From Vibrio sp. CDRSL-10 TSBA (lineage in GTDB: Bacteria; Pseudomonadota; Gammaproteobacteria; Enterobacterales; Vibrionaceae), in NCBI GenBank assembly GCA_039696685.1, contig CP155566.1, positions 1,240,001 through 1,304,000 on the forward strand: 64,000 bases of DNA, in the 5' to 3' direction. Positions 1-13,567 of this stretch are shown piece after piece. The notes under the pieces were generated by a model that saw nothing but the letters and a program-made list of their open reading frames with translations, searched no databases and was not told the DNA's origin. Each line of letters opens with the position of its first letter. Position 1 is the stretch's first letter. A program made the position numbers and the translations under genes.

Positions 1-38
1 CCAATCAAAGCGACGGGCCGGACTTCTGTTCTGGCGGT

Positions 39-2085
39 TCAAATCAGGGTCATCAGCGGATCGCCACTGCTGACTCTGGTCGAGCTGGTGACAATCACAT
101 CCAAATAATCATCGCTGTTGGTAATCACTATCGGTGTGGTGGTGTCATATCCGAGGGTGGTCAGCACTTGCAGGTCAAACTGTATCAGTAGTTGTCCCTG
201 GACGACCTCCTGGCCTGCCTCAACCAGCAATTCAAATCCCTTGCCTTTGAGTTTGACCGTATCGATGCCGATGTGAATCAGCATTTCCACGCCGTCTTCA
301 CTTTGCAGCCCGATCGAGTGATGGGTTTTGAATACCGAAGCGACTTTACCATTAAACGGCGCTCGCAGTTCTCCGCTCTCCGGGATGATGGCGACGCCTT
401 GCCCGATAATTTCACTGGCGAAGGTAGGGTCACCAACCATAGATAAAGCGACTACCTGACCGGAAATCGGACTGCTGATTTGCGCAAAGGAGCGGCTTTT
501 AGCTCGTTTCTGCCGGTAAGTTATACCTATCAGCTTTGTCGGACGCTTTTGTTCCCGCAGACGCCATTGTTTCCGATGGTACAGTAGTTCCTGCAGACGC
601 CATTCTTTCCGCAGACACACTGGTTTTTTCAGACACCATTCTTTCCGCAGACACACTGGTTTTTTCAGACACCATTCTTTTCGTAGATAGCATAGCTTTT
701 CCGCTTGCCTGGCTGTCTGGGGTAAAAAAGTAGGTGAGAGTGATCGCCAGCAGTAAAGTAAGCAGGGTGCCTAAAATTGTGGCATACACCGAGTTGTCCA
801 CGCCCGTTGGCGGAATAATCTGCAGAATAGAAAACAGGCCCGGCATCGCCAGCGAATAGGCTTTGGCGTAAAAGAAGGCTGCGATACCTGAGCCGACTGC
901 AGCAGATAAGCAGCCAAAAATAAACGGCCATCGTCTGGGCAGAGTAATGCAATATATCGCGGGTTCTGTGACGCCAAACATCGCTGTGACCGCCGCACTA
1001 CCAGCGTAAGCAACACTTTGTTGCTTGCGGTATTTCAATACAATTCCCAGACAAGCACCGACCTGGCCAAACACAGCGGGAAGCAATAGTGGTGGGATAA
1101 CATCAAAACCATTCACCGCGATGTTGCTCATCACTATAGGAGCCAGGCTCCAGTGGATGCCAAACACCACCAAGACTTGCCATATCGCTCCGATGATCAT
1201 ACCGGCAATGACCGGACTGGCGTGATACAAGAAGAACACGACAGTAGAGATCGCTTGGGCGATAGTAGTACTGAGCGGCCCGATGACCAGAAAGGTTAAC
1301 GGAATGGTGATCATCAGGCACAGAAATGGTGCCAGCCACTTATAAAGATATTCGGGTAGTGACTTAGGGATACGTCGCTCCAGCCAGACATTAAACCAAG
1401 TGGCGAATAAAACGGGAATCACCGAGTTTGAATAGTTAATAAACTGGAGGGGCAGGCCGAGAAAATCGGCTTGCTGGGGCGTCACTGCGGCCGCTTGTTG
1501 TGAAAAAAGCGCATCGACATGACTGGTAATCTCAGGGTGTACCAGGGCTCCGGCGATAGTGATCCCAAACAGTGGATTGGAGCCAAAATGTTTTGAAGCC
1601 GTATAACCGAGTAATACCGGCAGAAAGAAAAACACCGTATCGGCGGCAGAATAGAGGATACGGTAAGTGCCGGTATCGATACCCAACCATCCCATACTGA
1701 CACACAAAATTATGGTGCTTTTTAAAATGCCGGCTGCACTCAAAAACCAGAGAATAGGATTGAAAATGCTAGTAATGGTGTTGATTAGAGTGCTAACGTG
1801 CCCTGGAAAGTTGTGGTTTTCCGTAGTACCTATCAATGGTGTTACGGACTGATAGAGTTTCTCAACCTGGGTTCCGATGACGATCTGAAACAGACCTCCG
1901 GACAGCATCACAGAGATCACTTCCGGCAGCTGTTGAATCTCTTTCACTGCGTCTACGGGGATCTGTTTGAGCTGGAAGCGTAGACGGGTAGTGCAATGGG
2001 TCACCCGTACTACATTTGACGGGCCGCCGAGTTTGGTGATGATCTGCCGGGCCAGGCGGTCATGATAGTCACTGGATATTTGCAT
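39..2085 (-). CDS. bglF: Beta-glucoside PTS permease EIIBCA (BglF type), frameshifted
   Basis: Membrane permease that imports and phosphorylates aryl-beta-glucosides. It also controls the neighbouring antiterminator by phosphorylation (family knowledge). Order is EIIB (phospho-Cys in HCTTRLRF near residue 30), a multi-span EIIC (about residues 100-450), a linker, then EIIA with the HIGIDTVKL phospho-His motif. The EIIBC frame stops at 499-501 and EIIA lies in another frame. Deleting one T from GTTTC at 506-510 joins them into about 681 residues (E. coli BglF is about 625). The extra length is a linker of 6-residue repeats from an 18-bp tandem array. It follows the antiterminator gene by about 9 bases, so the two form one operon. 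Confidence 0.85.
547..690. repeat. 18-bp tandem repeat array in bglF linker
   Basis: Eight consecutive 18-base units, alternating between two subtypes, so the central part also reads as perfect 36-base repeats (601-636 equals 637-672). On the coding strand each unit encodes six residues such as VSEKTS or VSAERM. The array sits exactly in the flexible linker between EIIC and EIIA, where length change should be tolerated. Confidence 0.9.
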
Positions 2086-2093
2086 AGCGTCGA

Positions 2094-2945
2094 TCAGTTG
2101 GCTGGTGCAGCGCGACGCACACGTTCAACATGAATGGTCAGAAACATCATCTCTTCTGAGGTCATGGCATGTTTGAACTGTTTATCGACATAACGGCTGA
2201 TTTTTTCCACACAAGCGAACGCCGCAGGGTACTTGCCGCGCACTGACTGAAACAGTGAATCGTCGTCATCCGAAATGGTGGTCTGATGAATCAGGCGGTG
2301 TACGAAGAATTTAAGATGCGTAACTAAACGACGAAATTCATCGCTGTCTTCATTCAAATCCAGACCGAGGTTGTACTTAATCATATGCACGATATCACGA
2401 ATCAGATTGGTGACATTGATGGTGTTGTTCATATCTTCGTTAAGCTGTGCATTGACCAGATGCAGAGCGATAAAGCCGGCTTCATCCTCGGCAAAACTGA
2501 CCCCGGATGCGGCTTTGAGCAATTGCAGAGCCTGACAGCCAATTTTAAATTCCACCGGATAAAGCTGTTTAATTTCCCACAACATACCATTTTTGACGAT
2601 TTGACCGGTGCGTAACCGTTCAATGGCAAAATGGATGTGATCGGCCAGTGAAATATGAATACTCGGGTGTAACTCCGCGCTTAATGTACTCTGGGCTAAC
2701 TCGACGATTTGTTCGGTTGCGGCCAATAGCTCGAGCGGGATTTCTTCTAACAATTCCCGATAGCGATTATCGATAGCATCGTCGTCACTCTTGGCCAGAG
2801 TGAACACCTTTTCTATCTTGTCGGCGGCAATTTCCATACCGGGTTTCATTTGAAATCCGATACCGCGTCCCATCACCACCACTTCTCGTTCATTGACATC
2901 GGTAGAGATAAGAACGTTATTATTTAATACTTTTGATACACGCAT
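2094..2945 (-). CDS. bglG: BglG/LicT-family transcriptional antiterminator
   Basis: RNA-binding antiterminator of 283 residues. The N-terminal CAT-type RNA-binding domain (about residues 1-60, MRVSKVLNNNVLIS start) is followed by two PRD domains (about 65-170 and 171-283) with the expected histidines. Family proteins bind a ribonucleic antiterminator (RAT) hairpin and so prevent formation of an overlapping terminator, under PTS phosphorylation control. A RAT-terminator pair lies in this gene's own leader, and two more lie in the divergent operon's leader. The antiterminator therefore probably controls its own operon with bglF and the EIIBC-porin operon as well. Confidence 0.9.
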   Translation of the reverse strand: MRVSKVLNNNVLISTDVNEREVVVMGRGIGFQMKPGMEIAADKIEKVFTLAKSDDDAIDNRYRELLEEIPLELLAATEQIVELAQSTLSAELHPSIHISLADHIHFAIERLRTGQIVKNGMLWEIKQLYPVEFKIGCQALQLLKAASGVSFAEDEAGFIALHLVNAQLNEDMNNTINVTNLIRDIVHMIKYNLGLDLNEDSDEFRRLVTHLKFFVHRLIHQTTISDDDDSLFQSVRGKYPAAFACVEKISRYVDKQFKHAMTSEEMMFLTIHVERVRRAAPAN

Positions 2946-2977
2946 AATTTTTTAGAGTAATAGGCAGTTTGGTGCAT

Positions 2978-3025
2978 AAAAAAACCTAAGCTGGTCAGAT
3001 AGGGTGATCTGTCCTGAGCTTAGGT
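2978..3025 (-). terminator. RAT-controlled intrinsic terminator in bglG leader
   Basis: Stem ACCTAAGCT (2984-2992) pairs perfectly with AGCTTAGGT (3017-3025). On the minus strand it is followed by a run of T. Its promoter-side arm overlaps the 3' end of the RAT, so RAT and terminator are mutually exclusive. Confidence 0.88.
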
Positions 3026-3052
3026 TTTGCCTGCTGATTGCAGTAACAATCC
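3022..3052 (-). promoter_or_regulatory. RAT antiterminator site of the bglG-bglF operon
   Basis: The minus strand reads GGATTGTTACTGC, a short loop, then GCAGGCAAAACCT. This matches the LicT/BglG RAT consensus very closely. It ends inside the 5' arm of the terminator at 2984-3025, the classic bgl arrangement. Confidence 0.9.
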
Positions 3053-3055
3053 TGT

Positions 3056-3371
3056 AATTTGCGCACAGTGTATAATCTTCATCGCACCCTCTCAAATTGA
3101 TGACCGCGAATGTGTGAATGGATACACACTATTGCTCAAACAGTCCGAAATGCGGACTGTTTTCTTTGGCTTATAATAATCGGAACAAACCAAAATAGGT
3201 ATAAATGCTTGTTTGGAACCGGTTACAAATGTGATTTGAGTCGCTGTTTGGGCGATATTTAATGATATGAAGCCGATCTGAATCACATTTGGCATTTGAC
3301 TGCGTTGACCGGAAAATCGGCTGGATTTATCGTTCACGCCATCGAAGCAGGCAAGTGTCGATTGAGATACC
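3056..3371. promoter_or_regulatory. Divergent bgl promoter region with inverted repeats and CRP/LacI-like sites
   Basis: Gene-free spacer between the two bgl operons. A 10-base inverted repeat (AAACAGTCCG at 3138-3147, CGGACTGTTT at 3153-3162) could be an operator or a terminator stem. A LacI-family-like palindrome TGGAACCGGTTACA lies at 3214-3227. Two TGTGA half-sites in AAATGTGATT contexts, one on each strand (about 3227-3245 and 3270-3290), resemble weak CRP sites. A candidate minus-strand -10 (TATACA) lies near 3069-3074. Promoter assignments are tentative. Confidence 0.45.
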
Positions 3372-3455
3372 TTGTTACTGCAGACGGATTATTGTGACAG
3401 ACTGTTGTAATAGACAGGCTGTTGTTACAGAAAACGGATTGTTATCGCGAAAGCG
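3372..3455 (+). repeat. Degenerate 17-bp tandem array of RAT-like units
   Basis: Five units of 16-17 bases (3372-3388, 3389-3404, 3405-3421, 3422-3438, 3439-3455). Each opens with a variant of TTGTTAC, the left arm of a RAT, and several end in a variant of ACGGA. The last unit is part of the functional-looking RAT at 3436-3466. Confidence 0.6.
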
Positions 3456-3466
3456 AGCAAAACCTG
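3436..3466 (+). promoter_or_regulatory. First RAT antiterminator site upstream of EIIBC operon
   Basis: GGATTGTTATCGC, a GAAA-containing loop, then GCGAGCAAAACCTG. It fits the BglG/LicT RAT architecture with a compensated central stem. It overlaps the left arm of the terminator at 3461-3515. Confidence 0.85.
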
Positions 3467-3515
3467 ACTTAACTTACCCAAAGCTTATTTGCCGGGAAGT
3501 GGTCAGGTTTTTTTA
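3461..3515 (+). terminator. Intrinsic terminator 1 in EIIBC leader
   Basis: AACCTGAC (3461-3468) pairs with GTCAGGTT (3502-3509), followed by a T run. The left arm is shared with the RAT at 3436-3466. Confidence 0.85.
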
Positions 3516-3550
3516 TAGATAAAACTCAGGTTAGTTTTCGTTATTTTTCG

Positions 3551-3581
3551 GGATTGTTACCACTTACAGGGCAAAACCCGG
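3551..3581 (+). promoter_or_regulatory. Second RAT-like antiterminator site
   Basis: GGATTGTTACCAC, a short loop, then AGGGCAAAACCCGG. It keeps the conserved ends of the RAT but has a more divergent middle. It overlaps the left arm of a second terminator. Confidence 0.75.
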
Positions 3582-3623
3582 GGATACCCAACTGCAATGC
3601 ATGTGGGATCCTCGGGTTTTTTT
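3575..3623 (+). terminator. Intrinsic terminator 2 in EIIBC leader
   Basis: AACCCGgGGAT (from 3575) pairs with ATCCtCGGGTT (to about 3618), followed by TTTTTTT. It stands about 50 bases before the EIIBC start codon. Confidence 0.85.
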
Positions 3624-3661
3624 ATGCCTGAAATTCAGTCGGTTACCCGCTTATTAAATAG

Positions 3662-5093
<1,432 letters not shown>

Positions 5094-5117
5094 CAGCCAC
5101 AGCCAAATTTATTGTAA

Positions 5118-6536
<1,419 letters not shown>

Positions 6537-6556
6537 CAAAACCGGGTTAATCCCTC

Positions 6557-6591
6557 GAGCTCGCCGGAAAGCTCCTGACTCTGGTGAGCTC
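6557..6591 (+). promoter_or_regulatory. Intercistronic hairpin between GH1 and porin genes
   Basis: GAGCTCGCC (6557-6565) can pair with GGTGAGCTC (6583-6591), with one G-U. There is no T run, so this looks like an mRNA-stabilising or translation-tuning hairpin rather than a terminator. Confidence 0.5.
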
Positions 6592-6604
6592 CCCCCTACA
6601 TTGA

Positions 6605-8209
<1,605 letters not shown>

Positions 8210-8210
<1 letters not shown>

Positions 8211-9241
8211 TGGCAAAGATTTTAGGTAATATTAAAATGTTTATGAATCAACGGCTCATGCTACTGTGGTTTCTGAGTATGTTCTCAATGAATGTTTTTG
8301 CTGATGGATTAGAGTTTTCTGTACCGTCAAAAAAACAAGTGCGAATATTAATTAGTGCGGACGCAAAAAATGAAGCGGATGACGATTTTGCTATAGTGCA
8401 TGCATTATTGACTCCCAGTTTTGAGGTGAAAGCACTTATTGGTTCTCAGTATTCACGTACTGCTCCTCTAATGAAGCGAGATGCTACTAATACCGCAACG
8501 GAGAGCGTAGAGGAAATTCAACGTGTGCTGAAGTACATGAGAAAAGATATTCCAGTTTATACCGGTTCTCAGAGCTCTCTCCAAGCGGATAATGGACGAA
8601 GTGAGAGTGCTGCAGCTCAAGCTATTATTGATGAGGCCCATAAACAGAGTGATCTACCACTATATATTTTGGTTATGGGACCAATGACAGATGTTGCTTT
8701 GGCATATGAGATGGATCCAAGTATTGCCGATAAATTTACAGTTATTTGGATAGGTGGAATGCCTTATCCGCAAGGTGGATGGGAATATAATTTGTTCAAT
8801 GACCCTAAAGCAGCACAGGTTATTTTCGATTCACCTATTGCTCTGTGGCAAATTCCACACAACGTATATATGACTATGCGTGTATCTATGGCAGAACTTC
8901 AGTTTAAAGTTAAAACAAAAGGTGATATCGGTAAATATCTATGGAATCAGATGATCGATTTTAACGATCTTGCCAACGCAACGTTTGATTTTACAACTTG
9001 GCCTAAAAGTGAAGTGTGGGTATTGGGTGACAACCCTAGTATCTCACTTTTGCTAGCCAGTGAGGTTTATCAATACACGGAGGAGGATTCCCCTTTACTT
9101 GACGAAAAGTTGAATTATCTACCAAACCCTCAATCACAGCGTAAAATACGCGTTTATCACGATGCTGACGTACGATTTACGCTGGAAGATCTGTTTAGCA
9201 AATTAGCTTTATTTAGTTCATCACGAGTTTCATCTGATTGA
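8210..9241 (+). CDS. Secreted nucleoside-hydrolase-family protein
   Basis: About 343 residues with an N-terminal signal peptide (FLSMFSMNVFADG) and an inosine/uridine-preferring hydrolase fold. The metal site is a variant, ISADAKNEADDDFA, in place of the usual DTDPGxDDA. MGPMTDVALA and the later LGDNPS segment fit the family. The ATG overlaps the porin stop by one base, so translation is coupled and it belongs to the bgl operon. The segment is visibly AT-richer than its neighbours, suggesting separate acquisition. The substrate is unknown; the family also holds ADP-ribosyl and glycosyl hydrolases. Confidence 0.75.
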
Positions 9242-9272
9242 TATGAAGATAGAATTGGCCTTATTTGAACAT

Positions 9273-10151
9273 ATGTCAATTACATTTTTCAAATTTAAAG
9301 AAGCTTCTATTTTGAAACTGAAAGCAAAATTAAACACTGCAACCTTATTGATTGTGACGCTTTTTATCTGAGTTAGTAGCAGTACATTGGCTGCTGATAT
9401 GATAAGCACTGACAATGACCGCATGATCGTGCTAACCGATATTGGTAATGAACCGGGTGACTCGCAATTTTTAGTGCGTTTGCTGACTTACAGCAACGAG
9501 TTTGAGATTGAAAAGTTGATCGCTATCACTTCAACCTGGCAACGGGATAAAGTTCAGCCGGCGTTGCTGAAAAACGGTCTTAACGTACCTGAGCATCCGG
9601 AATACGGTGGCTGGGGTGGTCGTTATGCTTCGGTTGCTTATAATGATGAAGGCGGACTGCGCACCAGTGTGTCAGATACCGTGCAGAGTGTGGATGGCAA
9701 AGAGTATCGCAATGCCTCAGCGTCCATCTGGCGTTTCCGTCATCAGTTCCAGAATGACTTTGCCGGTCGTATGCAGTGGACTCTGACTGATAACTATCAG
9801 GACGTGAACCACAATCCTGTGCTGACCCTCAACGGTCAAGCTGGCCTGGCACCGGTTGAACTGAGTGTGAAAGCGGGTGATAAAGTTGAGCTTAGCGCAG
9901 CAGGCAGTCAGGATCCGGATGGTGATAAACTTGCTTACCGCTGGTGGCAATATGGTGAGCCGACCGCTCACGCGCTGCAGATCCATTTTGCGCCGAAAGT
10001 CGAGCTGACGGACAGTGACAAAATGACGGCCAGTTTTGTTGCGCCAAAAGTGGATAAGCCGACGCCGTTCCACATTATTCTTGAAGTCAGTGATGATGGT
10101 GAGCCGCAGCTTTACTCTTACCGTCGTGCGATTGTCACGGTGAACCCATAG
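9273..10151 (+). pseudogene. Decayed DUF1593 (Sde182-like) protein gene
   Basis: The C-terminal part is typical of DUF1593/Sde182 proteins: GLNVPEHPEYGGWGGRY, a QNDFAGRMQWT segment and a final Ig-like domain (QDPDGDKLAYRWW). Two lesions are visible. A TGA at 9369-9371 interrupts the signal peptide (TLLIVTLFI-stop-VSSSTLAAD). Also, ITSTWQRDKVQP runs straight into ALLKNGLNVPEHP, so roughly 200 residues of the usual catalytic domain are missing without loss of frame. An internal TTG at 9387 could still start a 254-residue product, but without an export signal. It is the last gene of the operon. Confidence 0.7.
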
Positions 10152-10241
10152 TAACGGTTAATCAATAGCAACGATGAAACAATCGTCATAAGTGGTTAAC
10201 TCTTCAGCGACAGCGCTGAAATGCTAAAGCTTTATGAACAA

Positions 10242-10274
10242 GATCCCGCCCGGTTTATGGGTGGGATTTTTTTA
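10242..10274 (+). terminator. Intrinsic terminator of bgl/porin operon
   Basis: ATCCCGCCC pairs with GGGTGGGAT across a short loop, followed by TTTTTTT. Confidence 0.9.
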
Positions 10275-10417
10275 TTTCCGGCTTCAATTGAACTGTGTTT
10301 TTTTTATTCTGTTGCACACTAATTTCCCTCTAGTAACGGCACTCACGGAGTATTAGTGATATAACGGATGTCACACTGAACAGGTGTTAACAGAATTCAA
10401 TCGCTAAGGAGATGGGA

Positions 10418-11866
10418 ATGCAATTATCAGATACTGGATTATTCCAGCAGCACTGCTTTATCGACGGACAATGGGTTGCCAGTGAGGATGGCCAGGCGAC
10501 GACGGTGACCAATCCTTACGATGGTTCGGTTATCGGTACGGTGCCACAACTGACGGACGAGCAGGTTAAGCGTGCTATCGAATCAGCAGACAAAGCGCAG
10601 CGCCTGTGGGCAAAAGAGACGGCCACGACTCGTGCCACCATTCTGCGTCGCTGGTTCAACCTGATTGAGCAGCATAAAGATGATCTGGCCCATATGATGA
10701 CGGTCGAGCAGGGTAAAGCGCTGGCTGAAGCCAAAGGCGAAATTACCTACGCGGCCAGCTTTGTCGAATGGTACGCCGAAGAAGCCAAACGCGCTTATGG
10801 CGAGATGATCCCAAGCCACAAAGCCGATGCACGTATCCTGGTTGCTAAAGAGCCGGTGGGTGTGGTTGCAGCGATTACGCCGTGGAACTTCCCGGCTGCG
10901 ATGATTACCCGTAAAGCGGGCCCGGCACTGGCCGCAGGTTGTGCTGTGGTGCTCAAACCGGCGCCGGATACACCGTTTACCGCGCTTGCACTGGCCGAGC
11001 TTGCCAAACGTGCCGGATTACCGGATGGCCTGCTGCAGGTTGTGACCGGCGATGCAATCAGCTTGGGCCGGGTACTGACCAAGAGCAAACTGGTGCGCAA
11101 ACTCTCGTTCACCGGTTCAACCCGGGTCGGTAAGATTCTGATGGAGCAGTCGGCGGCGAATGTGAAGAAGCTCTCGCTGGAGCTCGGTGGTAACGCACCG
11201 TTTATCGTCTTTGACGATGCTGACATTGATGCTGCGGTTGAGGGGGCGATGATCGCCAAATTCCGTAATGCGGGCCAGACCTGTGTGTGCGCTAACCGGA
11301 TTTATGTCCATGACAGTGTGTACGACACCTTCACGGCAAAACTGGTCGAGCGGGTCAGACAGCTGAAAGTGGGTAATGGGCTGGAAGAAGGGACTCACAT
11401 CGGCCCGATGATCAACGATGCCGCGGTGGCCAAAGTACGCAGTCATATTGAAGATGCTGTGCAGAAAGGCGCGCAAGTGGAATTCGGTACTCTGCCGCAA
11501 CACGGCAGTCGTCTGCTTGAGCCGCATGTACTGACCAATATGAGTGATGACATGCTGGTTGCCCACGAAGAAACGTTCGGCCCGCTGGCTGGTTTGTTCC
11601 GCTTCAGCGCTGAAGACGAAGTGATCGAGCGGGCTAATGCGACCGATTTTGGTCTGGCCGCTTATTGCTACACCCAGAATCTGGCGCGTGCGTGGCGCAT
11701 GAGTGAAGCGCTGGAAAGCGGTATCGTCGGCATTAACGAAGGGCTGATCTCAACCACGCTGGCGCCATTTGGTGGCGTGAAAGAATCCGGTCTGGGCCGT
11801 GAAGGCGCACGCCAGGGGATGGAAGAGTACCTGGAAATGAAATATACCCTGATGGGCGGTCTGTAA
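10418..11866 (+). CDS. gabD: NADP-dependent succinate-semialdehyde dehydrogenase
   Basis: Aldehyde dehydrogenase superfamily, 482 residues, oxidising succinate semialdehyde to succinate in GABA degradation. Visible signatures: the Rossmann segment PWNFPAAMITRKAGPALAAG, the catalytic Glu in LELGGNAPF (about residue 255), the catalytic Cys in GQTCVCANR (about residue 289) and the C-terminal PFGGVKESGLGREG. ATG 10418 is preferred over ATG 10412 because AAGGAG ends 6 bases upstream of it. It stands alone after the bgl terminator; no GABA transaminase is nearby. Confidence 0.93.
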   Translation: MQLSDTGLFQQHCFIDGQWVASEDGQATTVTNPYDGSVIGTVPQLTDEQVKRAIESADKAQRLWAKETATTRATILRRWFNLIEQHKDDLAHMMTVEQGKALAEAKGEITYAASFVEWYAEEAKRAYGEMIPSHKADARILVAKEPVGVVAAITPWNFPAAMITRKAGPALAAGCAVVLKPAPDTPFTALALAELAKRAGLPDGLLQVVTGDAISLGRVLTKSKLVRKLSFTGSTRVGKILMEQSAANVKKLSLELGGNAPFIVFDDADIDAAVEGAMIAKFRNAGQTCVCANRIYVHDSVYDTFTAKLVERVRQLKVGNGLEEGTHIGPMINDAAVAKVRSHIEDAVQKGAQVEFGTLPQHGSRLLEPHVLTNMSDDMLVAHEETFGPLAGLFRFSAEDEVIERANATDFGLAAYCYTQNLARAWRMSEALESGIVGINEGLISTTLAPFGGVKESGLGREGARQGMEEYLEMKYTLMGGL

Positions 11867-11879
11867 CGCCTGCCTCTGT

Positions 11880-12167
11880 TTAGGGCGTTTTCGTTTCAGG
11901 CGCCTTAAACACTCCCCATTTCAGCGGGCCGTTGGTTTCAATCTGACTGGCCCGCTGACATAACATATACACCTCTCCGACCTGCAGTACCGCTCCCTCC
12001 GAATAGGCTTTATCTTCGTAGTAGCAGACACGTTTACCCATGTCACCGCCATCAAGCACGATAGCCGGTTTTGGCGTGCTGACAGAAATGCTGTTGGCCT
12101 GAGCAGCAGAGCTAAGCGCGCTGATAAGGAGCACTGTGGCCTGTGTCATGATGAGTTTGTGCTTCAT
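11880..12167 (-). CDS. Small exported DUF1496 (YnjH-like) protein
   Basis: 95 residues with a signal peptide (MKHKLIMTQATVLLISALSS, cleavage near AQAN) and a compact domain with two Cys, VCYYEDKAYSEGAVLQVG and YMLCQRA. This fits the YnjH/DUF1496 family of periplasmic proteins of unknown function. The two Cys probably form a disulfide (inference). It converges on gabD. Confidence 0.75.
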   Translation of the reverse strand: MKHKLIMTQATVLLISALSSAAQANSISVSTPKPAIVLDGGDMGKRVCYYEDKAYSEGAVLQVGEVYMLCQRASQIETNGPLKWGVFKAPETKTP

Positions 12168-12316
12168 TATATTCTCCGTTTAATTCCGATAGCTACCTAA
12201 GAGTCACTGCCTAAGAGTCTCTGGTGATGAATCATTACCGATGAGCGGCAGAGATGAACGGCAGCCGGATTTGTTGCACCAGGCGGGCTTTGAACCGTCA
12301 TACTTCCAGCTTATGC

Positions 12317-13259
12317 TCAAGCCAGCGAATGACCAAACTGACGCTGATAACGTGCGAGCATGCTCTCATTGCCCAGTAATCCGCCCTGATGAATATACAG
12401 CAGTGACTTATCAGGCTGCGTTGGCAGCCAGTGCCTCAGTAAACGCCACATTAACGGGTCGTACAGTAAATCAAATTCCACCTCGGTTTGGGCGCGTAAC
12501 TGCTGCCAGATCTGGTAATCCTCTGCATAGAGGCGACCAAAATGATGTTTGGATGAAGGGCTGATGATGGTTGGGTAGCGCGCAGCCGGAGCCAGGTTGT
12601 GAGCGACAGGTTGGGTTTGCCCGATGAGCTGATCAAACTGCTCAAGCAGGTAGCCCTGGTCGCCGACGCACGGGCAGGTCACCACTTCAATCCCATGCGG
12701 CGCTAATGTCTGATGCAGGTAGAGCGCCGTTGTCCCGGTTCCCGAGGGCAGCACAACCCGCCATTGCTGCTCAGGTTGCTGGGCAATCCAACTGATCAGC
12801 TCATTGCCCAGTGCCGTCACTCCTTGTTTGGCGATTGGGGTGCGGCCGCCTTCCTCCAGCACCAGGCAGTGATTGTCCGGCCGGCGATATTGGGCAATGT
12901 GTTGTTTGGGGTGTAACTGACTCAGCGCGCGGGTTTCGATGATTTGTGCGCCCAGCGCCAGCGCTGCACGATAGTTGCCGTTCGGGTTTCTGTTTCAGCC
13001 AGCCCGGCACGTGGTCTACATAAAACTCCAGCTGCCAGCCACGCAGATTGGCCAGAGCGGCCAGTGAATAGAGCGAGTTGGCTTGCGCGGAACCGTAGCA
13101 GATTAAGGTATTGACCTCAGGTAATGCCTGTTCCAGCAAGGGCATAAATTTACGTGCTTTGTTCCCGCTGAACTGTGCGTGCAGTTGGTCATCCCGTTTG
13201 AGATAAAAGGAAAAATCACCAAACTGATGGAGGGTGACGGGACTGTCGGCAAGTTTCAT
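12317..13259 (-). CDS. dcyD: D-cysteine desulfhydrase / ACC deaminase-family PLP enzyme, frameshifted
   Basis: Fold-type II PLP enzyme. The PLP-binding Lys is in QFSGNKARKF (about residue 35), followed by CYGSAQANSLYSLA, and LPSGTGTTALYLHQ forms the phosphate loop. The frame breaks after WLKQ. Removing one base of GTTTC at 12986-12990 (a second GTTTC at 12992-12996 is also possible) gives WLKQNPNGNYRAALALGA and a 313-residue protein, near DcyD length. The substrate, D-cysteine or 1-aminocyclopropane-1-carboxylate, cannot be told from sequence. An 18-bp repeat array lies just upstream. Confidence 0.82.
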
Positions 13260-13284
13260 AACATTCGGTCTCAGTTAGGCACTT

Positions 13285-13390
13285 ATTCTTATTAAAACAA
13301 TCATTCTCTTTGAAACAAGCAGTCTCATTAAAACGTTCAGGTCAGAAAACGTTTAGTCTCAAAAAAACGTCTAGTCTCAAAAAACATATG
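13285..13390. repeat. Degenerate 18-bp tandem repeats upstream of dcyD
   Basis: Six consecutive units of a pattern close to AGTCTCATTAAAACGTTC: 13285-13302, 13303-13320, 13321-13338, 13339-13354 (two bases short), 13355-13372 and 13373-13390. The array starts about 25 bases upstream of the dcyD start. A forward reading frame across it gives SLK-rich repeats, but I see no sign that it is expressed. Confidence 0.75.
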
Positions 13391-13534
13391 TTCCTGGCAA
13401 ATCATCCATGGTTTACACCCCCTTCGCTTTTTGCAGAGCACGGGATCTGTTTATCGATTGAGTTTGCAGAGTTTACCCTGCTTATTTGCCGTGTTTAGTT
13501 TTTTGCAGTGCTTAGTTTGCCCCGAACGGGGGAC

Positions 13535-13567
13535 GAAAAAAAGCCCAAAACAAAGTCGTTTTGGGCT
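13535..13567 (-). terminator. Orphan minus-strand intrinsic terminator
   Basis: AGCCCAAAAC pairs with GTTTTGGGCT; on the minus strand it is followed by TTTTTTT. No minus-strand gene lies between here and psrA, which runs the other way. It therefore ends either an unannotated small RNA or a leader transcript of dcyD. Confidence 0.7.

Noticed and set aside
499..656. Programmed ribosomal frameshift joining EIIBC and EIIA of bglF
   Set aside because: The same GTTTC lesion appears in eleven unrelated genes, and no slippery heptamer plus stem is present at this site.
9369..9371. TGA in the DUF1593 signal peptide as another GAAAC-type error
   Set aside because: The frame is unchanged across it and no GAAAC/GTTTC is near, so it is a plain nonsense codon.
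13310..13498. 62-residue SLK-repeat protein
   Set aside because: It is translated through the 18-bp repeat array, has no ribosome site and resembles no family.
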